NCBI RefSeq assembly: GCF_011758645.1 | Contig: NZ_JAAMOZ010000001.1 | Location: 1,798,001-1,862,000 of the forward strand | DNA length: 64,000 nt | Direction: 5' to 3' | Origin: Brooklawnia cerclae | GTDB taxonomy: Bacteria > Actinomycetota > Actinomycetes > Propionibacteriales > Propionibacteriaceae | In this document: in pieces, positions 25,937-33,925 of the stretch | Position numbering within the stretch: position 1 is the stretch's first letter | How the letters are laid out: each line of letters starts with the position of its first letter | Position numbers and translations under genes: made by a program | The notes under the pieces: model-generated | Told to the model about the DNA's origin: nothing | The model's input: only the letters and a program-made list of their open reading frames with translations | Databases searched by the model: none

Positions 25937-27292
25937 ATGGCCACCGATGCCGAACCCGCCGCCCGCGCTTCGCTGTCCGCGGAGCCGCAGCCGGACACCC
26001 CGATCTGGCGCTACGCCAGCGCCTTCCTGGGCATGTCGATCCCGATCAACATGATCCGTGGATCGATGCTGCTCTACTACGTCGACCTGCACGGTCTCGA
26101 CGCGCGTGCCTACGGCGTCGTCATGACCGTGTACGCGATCCTGGACGCCATCGACAACCCGGTGCTGGGATGGTTCTCCGACCGCACCCGCACACGATTC
26201 GGACGACGACGGCCCTGGCTCCTGGTGGGGGCCACGGTGCTGGCGGCGTGCTTCGTCGGGTTCTTCTCTGCCCCCGACGACCTGTCCGGCCTCGGGCTGG
26301 TGGCGTGGTTCACGTTCTTCGCCCTCACCTGCGAGGCGGCCGACTCGATGCTCGGAGCGAACTACGGTGCCCTTCTGCCGGAGGTCTACCCCGCTGAACG
26401 ACGGCGCGCGTCGGCGAACGCGGCCCGTCAAGGCGCCCAATTGATCGGCATGGTCGTCTCGCTGGCCCTCACCCCGATGCTGGCCACCCAGGTGTTGGGG
26501 AGCCAGGAGACCACGATCGGCTTCACACGCACCGCACTGATCTATGCGGTGATCGCCTGGGTCGTGATCGCGTTCATGGTCGTCTCGGTGCGGGAGAACC
26601 CCCATCACGCCGAATCGACCAAGCCTGCCTTCTTCGGTTCCATCTGGGACATCGTCCGCACCAGGCTGTTCTGGCAGATCGGCATCGCGTCCGCCTGCTA
26701 TCTGATCCCACTCGCGATGTTGCTCGCCGGGGTGCAGCTGTATGTCAAGTACGCGCTCGGCCTCCCGGTCGGCGATGCGCTGTGGATCCAGCTCGTCGTG
26801 ATCGTGCTCGCCGGTGTGGGATTGGCGACCTGGGCACAGGTCATCCGGCGCGTCGGTGCCCCGAAAGTGTGGCGCGCGGCATTCATCGTGCTCGCAGTGG
26901 GCTTCGTCCCGCTCTATTTCGCGAACTCGCTGGTCACCACCATGGCCGCCGGAGCTGTGATCGCCGTCGGCTGGTCGGGGCTGATGGCGACGAACGATCT
27001 CATCCAGGCAAGAATGCTGGACGAGGACGCCCGCCGCACAGGCCTCCACCGTGAGGGCATCTACCTGGCCGCATTCGGCTTCTTCGGACGTCTGTCCGGC
27101 ATGGTCAACGGCCTGGCGGTGTCATCCCTCGGCTACCTGTTCGGCTATTACTCCGGTGATGACCCCGGCCCGGATCCCGGTGCCGCCTTCCGCTTCTACA
27201 TGTCGATCTGCCCCCTGGCAGTGGCCCTGATCGGCGTGGTTCTCAGCCGTATCATCAAGGTGCCGGACGCCAACCGGGAGGTGATCGTATGA
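25937..27292 (+). CDS. MFS transporter, GPH cation-symporter-like
   Basis: 451 residues with about 12 membrane segments. GWFSDRTRTRFGRRRPWLLVG in the TM2-3 loop is the glycoside-pentoside-hexuronide (GPH) and related sodium/sugar symporter pattern. It starts at ATG 25937; no strong Shine-Dalgarno is visible. Its stop overlaps the ATG of the ChbG-type deacetylase by 4 nt. The transported compound is likely a glycoside or acetylated sugar processed by that enzyme, by context only. Confidence 0.85.
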   Translation: MATDAEPAARASLSAEPQPDTPIWRYASAFLGMSIPINMIRGSMLLYYVDLHGLDARAYGVVMTVYAILDAIDNPVLGWFSDRTRTRFGRRRPWLLVGATVLAACFVGFFSAPDDLSGLGLVAWFTFFALTCEAADSMLGANYGALLPEVYPAERRRASANAARQGAQLIGMVVSLALTPMLATQVLGSQETTIGFTRTALIYAVIAWVVIAFMVVSVRENPHHAESTKPAFFGSIWDIVRTRLFWQIGIASACYLIPLAMLLAGVQLYVKYALGLPVGDALWIQLVVIVLAGVGLATWAQVIRRVGAPKVWRAAFIVLAVGFVPLYFANSLVTTMAAGAVIAVGWSGLMATNDLIQARMLDEDARRTGLHREGIYLAAFGFFGRLSGMVNGLAVSSLGYLFGYYSGDDPGPDPGAAFRFYMSICPLAVALIGVVLSRIIKVPDANREVIV

Positions 27293-28116
27293 AGCGCATC
27301 GTCCTGACCGCCGACGACTACGGTCTTCACCCCGAGGTCAGCCGTCTCATCGTCGGCCTGCTCGTCGACGGCCTCATCTCGAGCACGACCATGATCGTGT
27401 CGAGCCCGCACGCGCGGGACGCCGTGAGCCAGTACCTCGCCTCCGGGGCTGATCCGGCTCGGCTCCGTCTGCACTTCAACCTCACGAGCCCGGTCGAAGG
27501 CCCACCGTGGTATCCGCTGGCCACGGAGCACGCTTCTCTCGTCGGTCCCGACGGGGCTTTCCACGCCCACGAGCCCGAGTTGGAAGCCAAGGCGGAGTCG
27601 TCCGAAGTGATCGCCGAGCTTCAGGCGCAGTTCGACTGGATGGAAACCCGTGGGTTGAAGCCCGCCGGTATCGACGTCCACCGCCACATCGTGTATGGGC
27701 TGTTCGGCCGCGGCTTCCTGCCGGAGGTGCTGGTCTTCTGCTCTCGACGCCACCTGCCGTTCCGTCTGCCGAAGGACCCGACCCTCCAGTTCGGCCACGA
27801 CTTCACCACCCGGCATGCGGCGCAGCTCGACGCGGCCGTGGACGCCGCGGACACCCTGCAGGTGCCGTTGCCGACGGTCATCGCTTCGCTCCCGCCCGGC
27901 GCGGACCGGGAGTTCACGAGCTACGAGGAGGTGCTCGACCGATATCTCGCGATCCTCGATGCCGTCCCGGACGATGGCGTCAGCGAGGTCTTCCTGCATC
28001 CGATCCCGTCCGCCCAGTTCGGCCCGCAGACCCACGTCTGGGAGGCTCGGCTGCTCGCCGATCCCCGGTTCCGAGAGGCTCTGGCCGACTTCGAGGTGCG
28101 TCCGTCGTGGCGGTGA
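27289..28116 (+). CDS. ChbG/YdjC-family carbohydrate deacetylase
   Basis: 275 residues with family motifs: LTADDYGLHPEVSR at the N terminus (metal-binding Asp pair), LRLHFNLTSPVEGPP (HxN region), GIDVHRHIVYG (metal His pair) and EVFLHPIPSAQF. ChbG removes acetyl groups from chitin disaccharide derivatives, and HpnK-type members act on other substrates. The active-site residues appear complete. It is translationally coupled to the upstream MFS gene and overlaps the following PHP-hydrolase gene. Cytosolic; metal-dependent hydrolysis is expected from the family. Confidence 0.85.
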   Translation: MKRIVLTADDYGLHPEVSRLIVGLLVDGLISSTTMIVSSPHARDAVSQYLASGADPARLRLHFNLTSPVEGPPWYPLATEHASLVGPDGAFHAHEPELEAKAESSEVIAELQAQFDWMETRGLKPAGIDVHRHIVYGLFGRGFLPEVLVFCSRRHLPFRLPKDPTLQFGHDFTTRHAAQLDAAVDAADTLQVPLPTVIASLPPGADREFTSYEEVLDRYLAILDAVPDDGVSEVFLHPIPSAQFGPQTHVWEARLLADPRFREALADFEVRPSWR

Positions 28117-29369
28117 TCGAGCGCACGCGGCAGGTCTTCACGCTCGACGACCAGGCCGCCGACCGTTATCCGTGTCTGCCGTTCGTCCTGCGCAACCAGG
28201 ACTCGTTCGAGGTGAAGCTCCGCTACGACCGGTCCTCTGCGGTGATCGACCTCGGCTGCGAAGGACCCGACGGTTGGGTGGGTTGGTCCGGCGGTGCTCG
28301 GGACTCGTTCGTGGTCACCCGGGACGCGGCAACCCCGGGCTATCGTCCGGGCACCGGGCCCGGCCGGTGGCATGTCGTCCTCGGCCTGCACAAGTTACCC
28401 GTCGAGGGCGCGCTGGTCGAGGTCGAGGTGATGGCCCCCGCCACGCGGCCTGTGGACGAGGGCGGCGTACTGGGTGACCATGCCGGTTGGCCCGTGCCAC
28501 CGGACAGCCCCAGAGCCTCCGGTCGGAGGCTTCCCGCCGACGAAGGTCTCACGTGGTACGCGGGCGATCTTCACTCCCACACCGTGCACTCGGACGGCAC
28601 TTCGCAGGTGGCGGAGTTGGCCGCAGCGGCCGCGTCAAACAGGCTCGACTTCCTGGCCGTGACCGACCACAACACCACCTCTCACTTCCCTCATCTACCC
28701 GGGGTCTCGGACGCGTACGGGATCGCGTTGATCCCCGGTCAGGAAGTGACCACCCACCGCGGGCACGCCAACGCGTTCGGCGAGATCGGGTTCGTCGACT
28801 TCCGGCGACCCGCCGCCGAGTGGCTCGATGCCGTCGACGGCGCCGGCGGGCTGATGTCGATCAATCACCCCTTGCAGGACGACTGCGCCTGGCAGCACTC
28901 TGTTCCCCGCAGGCCCTCCCTGCTGGAGTTCTGGCACGTCAGCTGGTTCTTGGACCTCACCAACACGGCGCCGTGGGCCTGGTGGAATCTGGCACGTGGC
29001 GGGCTGGACGACGGCCTCGGGCAGCGGCCCGGCCCGGTCATCGTCGGCGGATCCGACTTCCACACGCCCGCCCAGGGGTATCCACCCGGCACCCCCACCA
29101 CCTGGGTGGCCGCGGCCGAGCCCACGCCGGAGGCGATCCTGGAAGGCATCCGGAAGGGGCGCACAGCGATCAGCCGGTCCCCCGGCGTGGGTGAACCCGC
29201 ACTCGTCCGCACGGGCGGCGAACTGGTCGCCATCGACGCCGCCGGGTGCGTGCTCGTCGATCTTGAGGGACGCCGCACCGTGATCCGCTCCGACCGGTGG
29301 GCGATTCCCGAACGTGCCGACCTCCACCGGATCGAGGCCCCCGACCGCTCGGTCCTGGCCGTCTGCTGA
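28107..29369 (+). CDS. CehA/McbA-family PHP-type metallohydrolase
   Basis: 420 residues from GTG 28107 (GTG 28113 also possible, giving a GTGA overlap). An N-terminal beta-rich domain (1-about 135) precedes a PHP domain: YAGDLHSHTVHSDGT (first metal HxH), LAVTDHNTTSHF, GQEVTTHRGHANAFG, SINHP and VGGSDFH. This order matches the CehA/McbA group named after carbaryl hydrolases, whose natural substrates are mostly phosphodiesters or esters. It is the last gene of the MFS-ChbG operon. Natural substrate unknown. Confidence 0.85.
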   Translation: MAVIERTRQVFTLDDQAADRYPCLPFVLRNQDSFEVKLRYDRSSAVIDLGCEGPDGWVGWSGGARDSFVVTRDAATPGYRPGTGPGRWHVVLGLHKLPVEGALVEVEVMAPATRPVDEGGVLGDHAGWPVPPDSPRASGRRLPADEGLTWYAGDLHSHTVHSDGTSQVAELAAAAASNRLDFLAVTDHNTTSHFPHLPGVSDAYGIALIPGQEVTTHRGHANAFGEIGFVDFRRPAAEWLDAVDGAGGLMSINHPLQDDCAWQHSVPRRPSLLEFWHVSWFLDLTNTAPWAWWNLARGGLDDGLGQRPGPVIVGGSDFHTPAQGYPPGTPTTWVAAAEPTPEAILEGIRKGRTAISRSPGVGEPALVRTGGELVAIDAAGCVLVDLEGRRTVIRSDRWAIPERADLHRIEAPDRSVLAVC

Positions 29370-29376
29370 ACCCGTC
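29351..29376 (+). repeat. 26-bp direct repeat, copy 1 (end of metallohydrolase gene)
   Basis: GGTCCTGGCCGTCTGCTGAA and the next 6 bases recur at 29754-29779 with two mismatches. Copy 1 contains the stop codon of the CehA-type gene. Confidence 0.6.
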
Positions 29377-29430
29377 GGCCGTCGGCGCCTGCGAACGATC
29401 CCGGGCGACGGCACCTGGGCGACGGTTCAC

Positions 29431-29631
29431 CTAGCGCACGACCGACAACACGACTGCGACGACGGCAACGATCACGACGATCCCGATCAACGCGACGAAC
29501 ATCTCGCGTGAGGATGCCGGTGAGCGCCTGGGCCCGTCGACGAAGCTCGGGCTCAGGGGGTTCTGGTTGACCCCGGGCCTTTGGCCCAGGGCGCGCTCAT
29601 CGGGACCGGGGTCGGGGTTCTGGTGTGCCAT
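29431..29631 (-). CDS. Small single-pass membrane protein
   Basis: 66 residues from ATG 29631 (an upstream start at 29646 is possible), with a purine-rich GAGGATGAGG before it. The N-terminal 40 residues are polar, with Pro, Asn and Arg. The C terminus is one membrane helix, MFVALIGIVVIVAVVAVVLS, ending at VVR. It is antisense to nothing and lies between two plus-strand operons. I do not recognise the family. Plausible as a real gene because of the clean membrane segment; function unknown. Confidence 0.5.
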   Translation of the reverse strand: MAHQNPDPGPDERALGQRPGVNQNPLSPSFVDGPRRSPASSREMFVALIGIVVIVAVVAVVLSVVR

Positions 29632-29753
29632 GAACCTCATCCTCACTCAATCGCTCCGCATCGGATCACAAGCCCCGACCGACGTCACGGTTTTCTCCCG
29701 CGTGGTGGGAGAGGCACCCAGCGCGACGTCCCGGCGAAGAGGCCCACACAGCC

Positions 29754-29779
29754 GGTCCTGGCCGCTTGCTGAACCCGTC
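29754..29779 (+). repeat. 26-bp direct repeat, copy 2
   Basis: A near copy of 29351-29376, located upstream of the YbaB-like gene. It resembles a duplicated 3' end of the metallohydrolase gene. Confidence 0.6.
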
Positions 29780-29833
29780 CGCGACCCGCCGAGCCTCTAG
29801 ACTCTGGGCGACTCCGGATCGAGGAACAGCCGC

Positions 29834-30625
29834 ATGACACACCCCGCTGCAGGCCCCGACGCCCTGATCGCTCGCTGGCGAGCCCAGGCGTCCGCGCTCG
29901 CCGATCGCTCCCGAGCCCTCGGCGAAGAATTGGCTCGCACCCAGGCCGTGGCAACCGACGGCCTGACGCAACTGAAGGTCTCCGCTTCGGGGACTCTGGC
30001 CGCGATCGGGTTCGCCGACACCCACTCGTCCATATCGGCGGCTCAGCTCTCCACATCGTTCCTGCGGGTCCACGAAGCCGCCACCCGGCTGCTGTGGGCG
30101 GGTGAGGGCATAGATGACGGCAAGCTGCGATCCATCCGGGTGGTTCTCGCCTCCGATGCCGCCGGCCCGGGCTTCCCGCTGCACATGTCCCCCGTCCCGG
30201 ACACGACCGTCACACCGCCCATATTCCGGCCACCCGCCGACGCACTGGGACGCGTCCGGCGGCTGAACCGGACCGGTCCGGGCGGCTTACCACGTCGGAC
30301 GAGCGCCACCCGGGAGGACTACGACACGTGGATGCGTGGACGACTCGAGCGCATCGTCCGGGACGGCGATCTCGCCACCACCCGCGCGAGGCACGTGATC
30401 GGGCACGCAGACTCCCCGTACGTGGAGATCGAGGTGGACGCCCGGCTGGCGCCCTCGTCGATCCGCTTCCACGCCGCCGCGCTCAAAACCCCATCGCTCC
30501 AGCTGGCCGACGATGCCGCAGCCGTCTACGGCGAAGCGGTCGCCGATGCACGTCGTCAGCTGGACGAGGTCTTCCGCGCGGTGAGCTCCGACGGCGAACA
30601 GACCAGCGACGACCAGGACAGGTGA
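29834..30625 (+). CDS. YbaB/EbfC-like protein of a type VII secretion-style locus
   Basis: 263 residues. The N-terminal helix RWRAQASALADRSRALGEEL and strands LTQLKVSASGTLAAIGF resemble YbaB/EbfC folds. A second similar unit lies at the C terminus (YVEIEVDARLAPSSIRF, ending in a helix ARRQLDEVFRAV). YbaB-like proteins commonly sit next to WXG100/EspC genes in actinobacterial type VII loci, where their role is unclear. A TAGACT -10-like element lies 30 nt upstream. The next gene begins 6 nt after the stop. Confidence 0.65.
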   Translation: MTHPAAGPDALIARWRAQASALADRSRALGEELARTQAVATDGLTQLKVSASGTLAAIGFADTHSSISAAQLSTSFLRVHEAATRLLWAGEGIDDGKLRSIRVVLASDAAGPGFPLHMSPVPDTTVTPPIFRPPADALGRVRRLNRTGPGGLPRRTSATREDYDTWMRGRLERIVRDGDLATTRARHVIGHADSPYVEIEVDARLAPSSIRFHAAALKTPSLQLADDAAAVYGEAVADARRQLDEVFRAVSSDGEQTSDDQDR

Positions 30626-30631
30626 TGCGAC

Positions 30632-30955
30632 ATGGCTGACCAAGCGTGGAGCACAGCGGATCTCGACCATGCCTCGGCGCTCATGCAGGACGTGGCCGAT
30701 GCCATGACCGGAACCGGCGCGTCCCTCACGGATCCCGACCCGGCGGTGTACGGCCAGCTGGTCGTCTTCGCCGCGGGTCACGCGGAACCGGCCACGACGC
30801 GCGCCGCCGCCGACCTGGTCACCGCGGCGGCCGAGGCCGCCCACGACGTCTCCACCGGGCTCGCCGACTCGGCACGCCTGTACACGGAGATCGAGAAGTC
30901 CAACGAGGCGCTGGCCGACCGGCTGCGCGCCACCGTCGACGACCTGTTCGGCTGA
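30632..30955 (+). CDS. EspC/WXG100-like helical protein, putative type VII substrate or chaperone partner
   Basis: 107 residues, all helical by composition, with Ala-rich amphipathic stretches (ATTRAAADLVTAAAEAAHDV and LYTEIEKSNEALADRL). This is the size and pattern of ESX secretion-associated EspC/DUF2580 proteins. No WXG motif is present in this one. It sits between the YbaB-like gene and the WXG-lipase gene with 6- and 15-nt gaps, so the three are one operon. It may pair with the WXG region of the next protein for export. Confidence 0.65.
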   Translation: MADQAWSTADLDHASALMQDVADAMTGTGASLTDPDPAVYGQLVVFAAGHAEPATTRAAADLVTAAAEAAHDVSTGLADSARLYTEIEKSNEALADRLRATVDDLFG

Positions 30956-30970
30956 CGAGGGGACGAGGCC

Positions 30971-32653
30971 ATGGCTCAACAGAGCGAACTCGCGCGGGCG
31001 GCACAGATTCTTGAATCGGCAGCCGCCCTCTTCGACCAGACCCCGGTGTTCGACGCGGGCGACACACGAGTGCTCGCCATGCAGCTCTACGTCCATCGCT
31101 GGCTGCCCAATCACCTGGTCCAGCCCGTGCTCGACTTCCTGATGGAGGCGATCGGGCCGTTCCAGGAGATGCTGGACGCATTGGCGGGCGACCCGGCGGC
31201 GATCAGCGCCCACGCCTCACAGGTACGGGACGCCGCGAGCCGGGTCTCAGGTGATCACACCGACCGGTTCATCGCGGCTGCGCACGTCGCCGCTGCGAGC
31301 TGGGAGGGCGAGGCCGCCGACGCCTTCCGCCACACCGCCGACACGTTTCCGAGGGTGCTGAGCGGGTACGGCACGGCCGCCCACCGAGTCGCCGATCTCG
31401 CCGAACTCACCGGCGCCAACGTCGGGGCAGTGCGAGCCCTCGTCCGCGACACCATCAGCGACTGCCTCGTCGAGGTCGTCCGCGTGGCCACCCGCATGGC
31501 CCTCACGGCCGGGGCCGTCACTGCGGCCGGAGCCGCAGCCGGGGCCGTTGCCGGAGCAGCGGCCGGATCGGTCCTGGGCCCGGTCGGCACCCTGATCGGC
31601 GGGCTCGCCGGAGGTCTGGCGGGCGGGTTTGCGGGGCTTGGCGCGGGTGCCACCGCCGCGATCGCCGAGTTCATCGCCTGGGCCGGTCCGTTCATCAACG
31701 ACTACGTGCAGTACTGCTCACAGGTGCTGCAGGAACTCGTCGGCGTCACCACCGAGGCCATGGGCCAGATGTACGGGTTGGGCACCACGATGACCCGGGC
31801 GGCGTCCCTGCTGCAGGGGACGGGCGATCCCGGCGAGTACGGCAGGGTCCGTCCGGGATCGTTCGGCGACGACATGGCCGGCGCGGATCCCGACCAACGC
31901 GACATGACCCTGGCGGCCCTGATCGCCGATTTCCCCGACGGCGACGGCACTGTGACCGATCCGGTCACCGAGCAGGTGTACACGAGGCTGACGGACGACG
32001 AGCTTCGCGCCCTCGGCCTCGATCCGGCGCTGCTGGCCGACGACGGCGATGGCTTCCTCGCAGGCGTGTACCGTGCCGTCGGCCCGGACGGGAAGACTCA
32101 GCTGGTCGTCGTCATGGGTGCTACCACGATCGGGGCCGACCGCAACCCGGACGGGACGACCGCCGGCATCCTCGACGACGTCGTGGAGGACGCGATCGGC
32201 GGGCTCGTGCCCTCCCCGCAGGCCATGGACGCGATCCGGCTGGCCGAAGCGGTCCAAGCGACCGGCACGGGCGACGACGTCGTCTACACCGGGCATTCCC
32301 TGGGCGGGCGTCTGGCGGCGGTGGCGTCGATGACCACGGGGAACGCTGCGGTCACCTTCAACGCTGCGGGCGTCAGCGATCCCATGCTCGCCTACTGCGC
32401 CGGTGTGACCGGCGCCGATCCTGACGAGTTGCGCGCTCGGCTCGACGCCGGTCAGATACGCGGCTACCAGACAACGGACGATCCGCTGACCATCGCCCAG
32501 GAGAACGCGGGTGGACTGTCCGGCGCGATGCCCGACATCCCCGGCGCACAGCACCGTGTCGACGGTCAGCAGGGATCCCTGGCCACGGGACACGGCATCG
32601 CCAACGTCATGGATTCGCTGGCAAGCGAATACGGGTGGCAGACGGCATCCTGA
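30971..32653 (+). CDS. WXG100-like domain fused to an alpha/beta-hydrolase lipase, putative type VII effector
   Basis: 560 residues. The N-terminal helical part (about 1-170) carries SWEGEAADAFR with W111, matching the WXG turn of type VII substrates. A Gly/Ala-rich hydrophobic segment follows at about 175-240 (many GA/GG pairs), suited to membrane insertion. The C-terminal domain (about 340-550) looks like a lipase: nucleophile elbow GHSLGG with S443, candidate Asp503 in TTDDPLT and His541 in TGHGIAN. This layout suggests a lipase or phospholipase exported by an ESX-type system. No secretion ATPase, immunity gene or EccB-E is in the window. Confidence 0.75.
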   Translation: MAQQSELARAAQILESAAALFDQTPVFDAGDTRVLAMQLYVHRWLPNHLVQPVLDFLMEAIGPFQEMLDALAGDPAAISAHASQVRDAASRVSGDHTDRFIAAAHVAAASWEGEAADAFRHTADTFPRVLSGYGTAAHRVADLAELTGANVGAVRALVRDTISDCLVEVVRVATRMALTAGAVTAAGAAAGAVAGAAAGSVLGPVGTLIGGLAGGLAGGFAGLGAGATAAIAEFIAWAGPFINDYVQYCSQVLQELVGVTTEAMGQMYGLGTTMTRAASLLQGTGDPGEYGRVRPGSFGDDMAGADPDQRDMTLAALIADFPDGDGTVTDPVTEQVYTRLTDDELRALGLDPALLADDGDGFLAGVYRAVGPDGKTQLVVVMGATTIGADRNPDGTTAGILDDVVEDAIGGLVPSPQAMDAIRLAEAVQATGTGDDVVYTGHSLGGRLAAVASMTTGNAAVTFNAAGVSDPMLAYCAGVTGADPDELRARLDAGQIRGYQTTDDPLTIAQENAGGLSGAMPDIPGAQHRVDGQQGSLATGHGIANVMDSLASEYGWQTAS

Positions 32654-32769
32654 TCGTCGGCCCGCCTCCGACGGATCGCACCGCTGTGGCAACGAACACG
32701 GTCGGCGTGTTCCTCGTCCGCCTTGCCCTATTCTCGTTGGTAACCGTTCCACCACGAAAGGTGCACACC

Positions 32770-33921
32770 ATGGGCCTGATGGACAAGCTCCGCGGCGAGC
32801 TGGTCGACATCATCGAGTGGCTGGAGGATTCTCGCAGCCTGCTCGCCTGGCGCTTCCCGCGCTACCAGAACGAGATCAAGCAGGGCGCCCAACTCATCGT
32901 CCGCGAGGGGCAACAGGCCATCTTCGTGTACCGGGGCCAGCTCGCCGATGTCTTCGGCCCCGGTTCCTACACCCTCAACACCGAGTCGCTGCCGATCATG
33001 TCGACCATCCAGGGATGGAAGTACGGCTTCAACAGCCCCTTCCGCTCCGAGGTCTACTTCGTCAACACGCGGCCGGTCACCGACCTGCGCTGGGGCACGT
33101 CGACCCCGGTCACGATCCGCGACCCAGACTTCGGCATGGTGCAGGTGCGCGCCAACGGCCTGTGCATCGTGCGGGTGATGGACCCGCCCACTTTCCTTCG
33201 TCAGGTGATCGGCACGGACTCCTCGGTCGATGTGGAAGAGATCACCGAACTGATCCGCCGGGTGATCACCCAGGCGTTCTCCGACCTCATCCTCCAGACG
33301 GGGCTGGGTGCGATCGATCTGCAGGGACGCCAGGCCGAACTGGCCGACAAGCTGCGCGAACTGGTGGCAGGCCGAGTGGACGACGAGTTCGGCCTGGCCA
33401 TCGACTCGATCACCATGAACGTCTCGCTGCCCGACGAGATCACCCAGGCGATGACGCGCGGTGTCGCGAAGGGCGTCGAGGAGGCCGGCTGGCTGGGTCA
33501 GCTCGGCGACCTCAATCGGTATCAGCAGGCCAAGCAGGCCGACGCCATGACGCAGGCGGCCAGCAATCCGGGCGGTTCGGGTGGTATGGGCGACGCCATG
33601 GGGTTCGGCTTGGGCATGGCCATGGCGCAGCAGATGGCTCAGCAGGCCAATCAGCAGACCACCCAACAGGCCCAGACCCCTCCCCCGTTGGTCGACGACG
33701 CCCAGGCGTTCCACGTCGAGTTGAACGGCCAGGCCGCAGGCCCCTACAACGTCGGCCAGCTTCGCGGAATGGTCGAGCAGGGCCAGCTCACGCCGAGCAC
33801 GCTGGTGTGGAGCCCGGGCATGGCGGGCTGGGCCCAGGCCGTCTCGGTGCCGGCTCTCCGCAATTTCTTCGCCGCCCCGCCGCCACTTCCGCCGGCGGCA
33901 GCGTCGGGGAGCAACGCCTGA
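32770..33921 (+). CDS. SPFH-domain protein with C-terminal GYF_2 domain (YdjI-like)
   Basis: 383 residues from ATG 32770 (AAAGG about 9 nt upstream). Residues about 20-260 form a virion core/SPFH-type domain: FPRYQNEIKQGAQLIVREGQ, FGPGSYTLNTESLPI, SEVYFVNTRPVTDLRWGT and LAIDSITMNVSLPDEI. A Gly/Gln-rich linker follows. A GYF_2 domain at about 310-370 (GPYNVGQLRGMVEQGQLTP and WSPGMAGWAQA) likely binds proline-rich partners. The next gene encodes a protein with a Pro-rich N terminus and zinc ribbon, as in the B. subtilis ydjG-ydjI set that works with PspA in membrane stress. No PspA gene is in view. Confidence 0.85.
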   Translation: MGLMDKLRGELVDIIEWLEDSRSLLAWRFPRYQNEIKQGAQLIVREGQQAIFVYRGQLADVFGPGSYTLNTESLPIMSTIQGWKYGFNSPFRSEVYFVNTRPVTDLRWGTSTPVTIRDPDFGMVQVRANGLCIVRVMDPPTFLRQVIGTDSSVDVEEITELIRRVITQAFSDLILQTGLGAIDLQGRQAELADKLRELVAGRVDDEFGLAIDSITMNVSLPDEITQAMTRGVAKGVEEAGWLGQLGDLNRYQQAKQADAMTQAASNPGGSGGMGDAMGFGLGMAMAQQMAQQANQQTTQQAQTPPPLVDDAQAFHVELNGQAAGPYNVGQLRGMVEQGQLTPSTLVWSPGMAGWAQAVSVPALRNFFAAPPPLPPAAASGSNA

Positions 33922-33925
33922 TCAC

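Noticed and set aside
32635-32769. N-terminal extension of the SPFH-GYF protein
   Set aside because: The extra 45 residues are not family-like; ATG 32770 with an upstream AAAGG fits the usual SPFH start.
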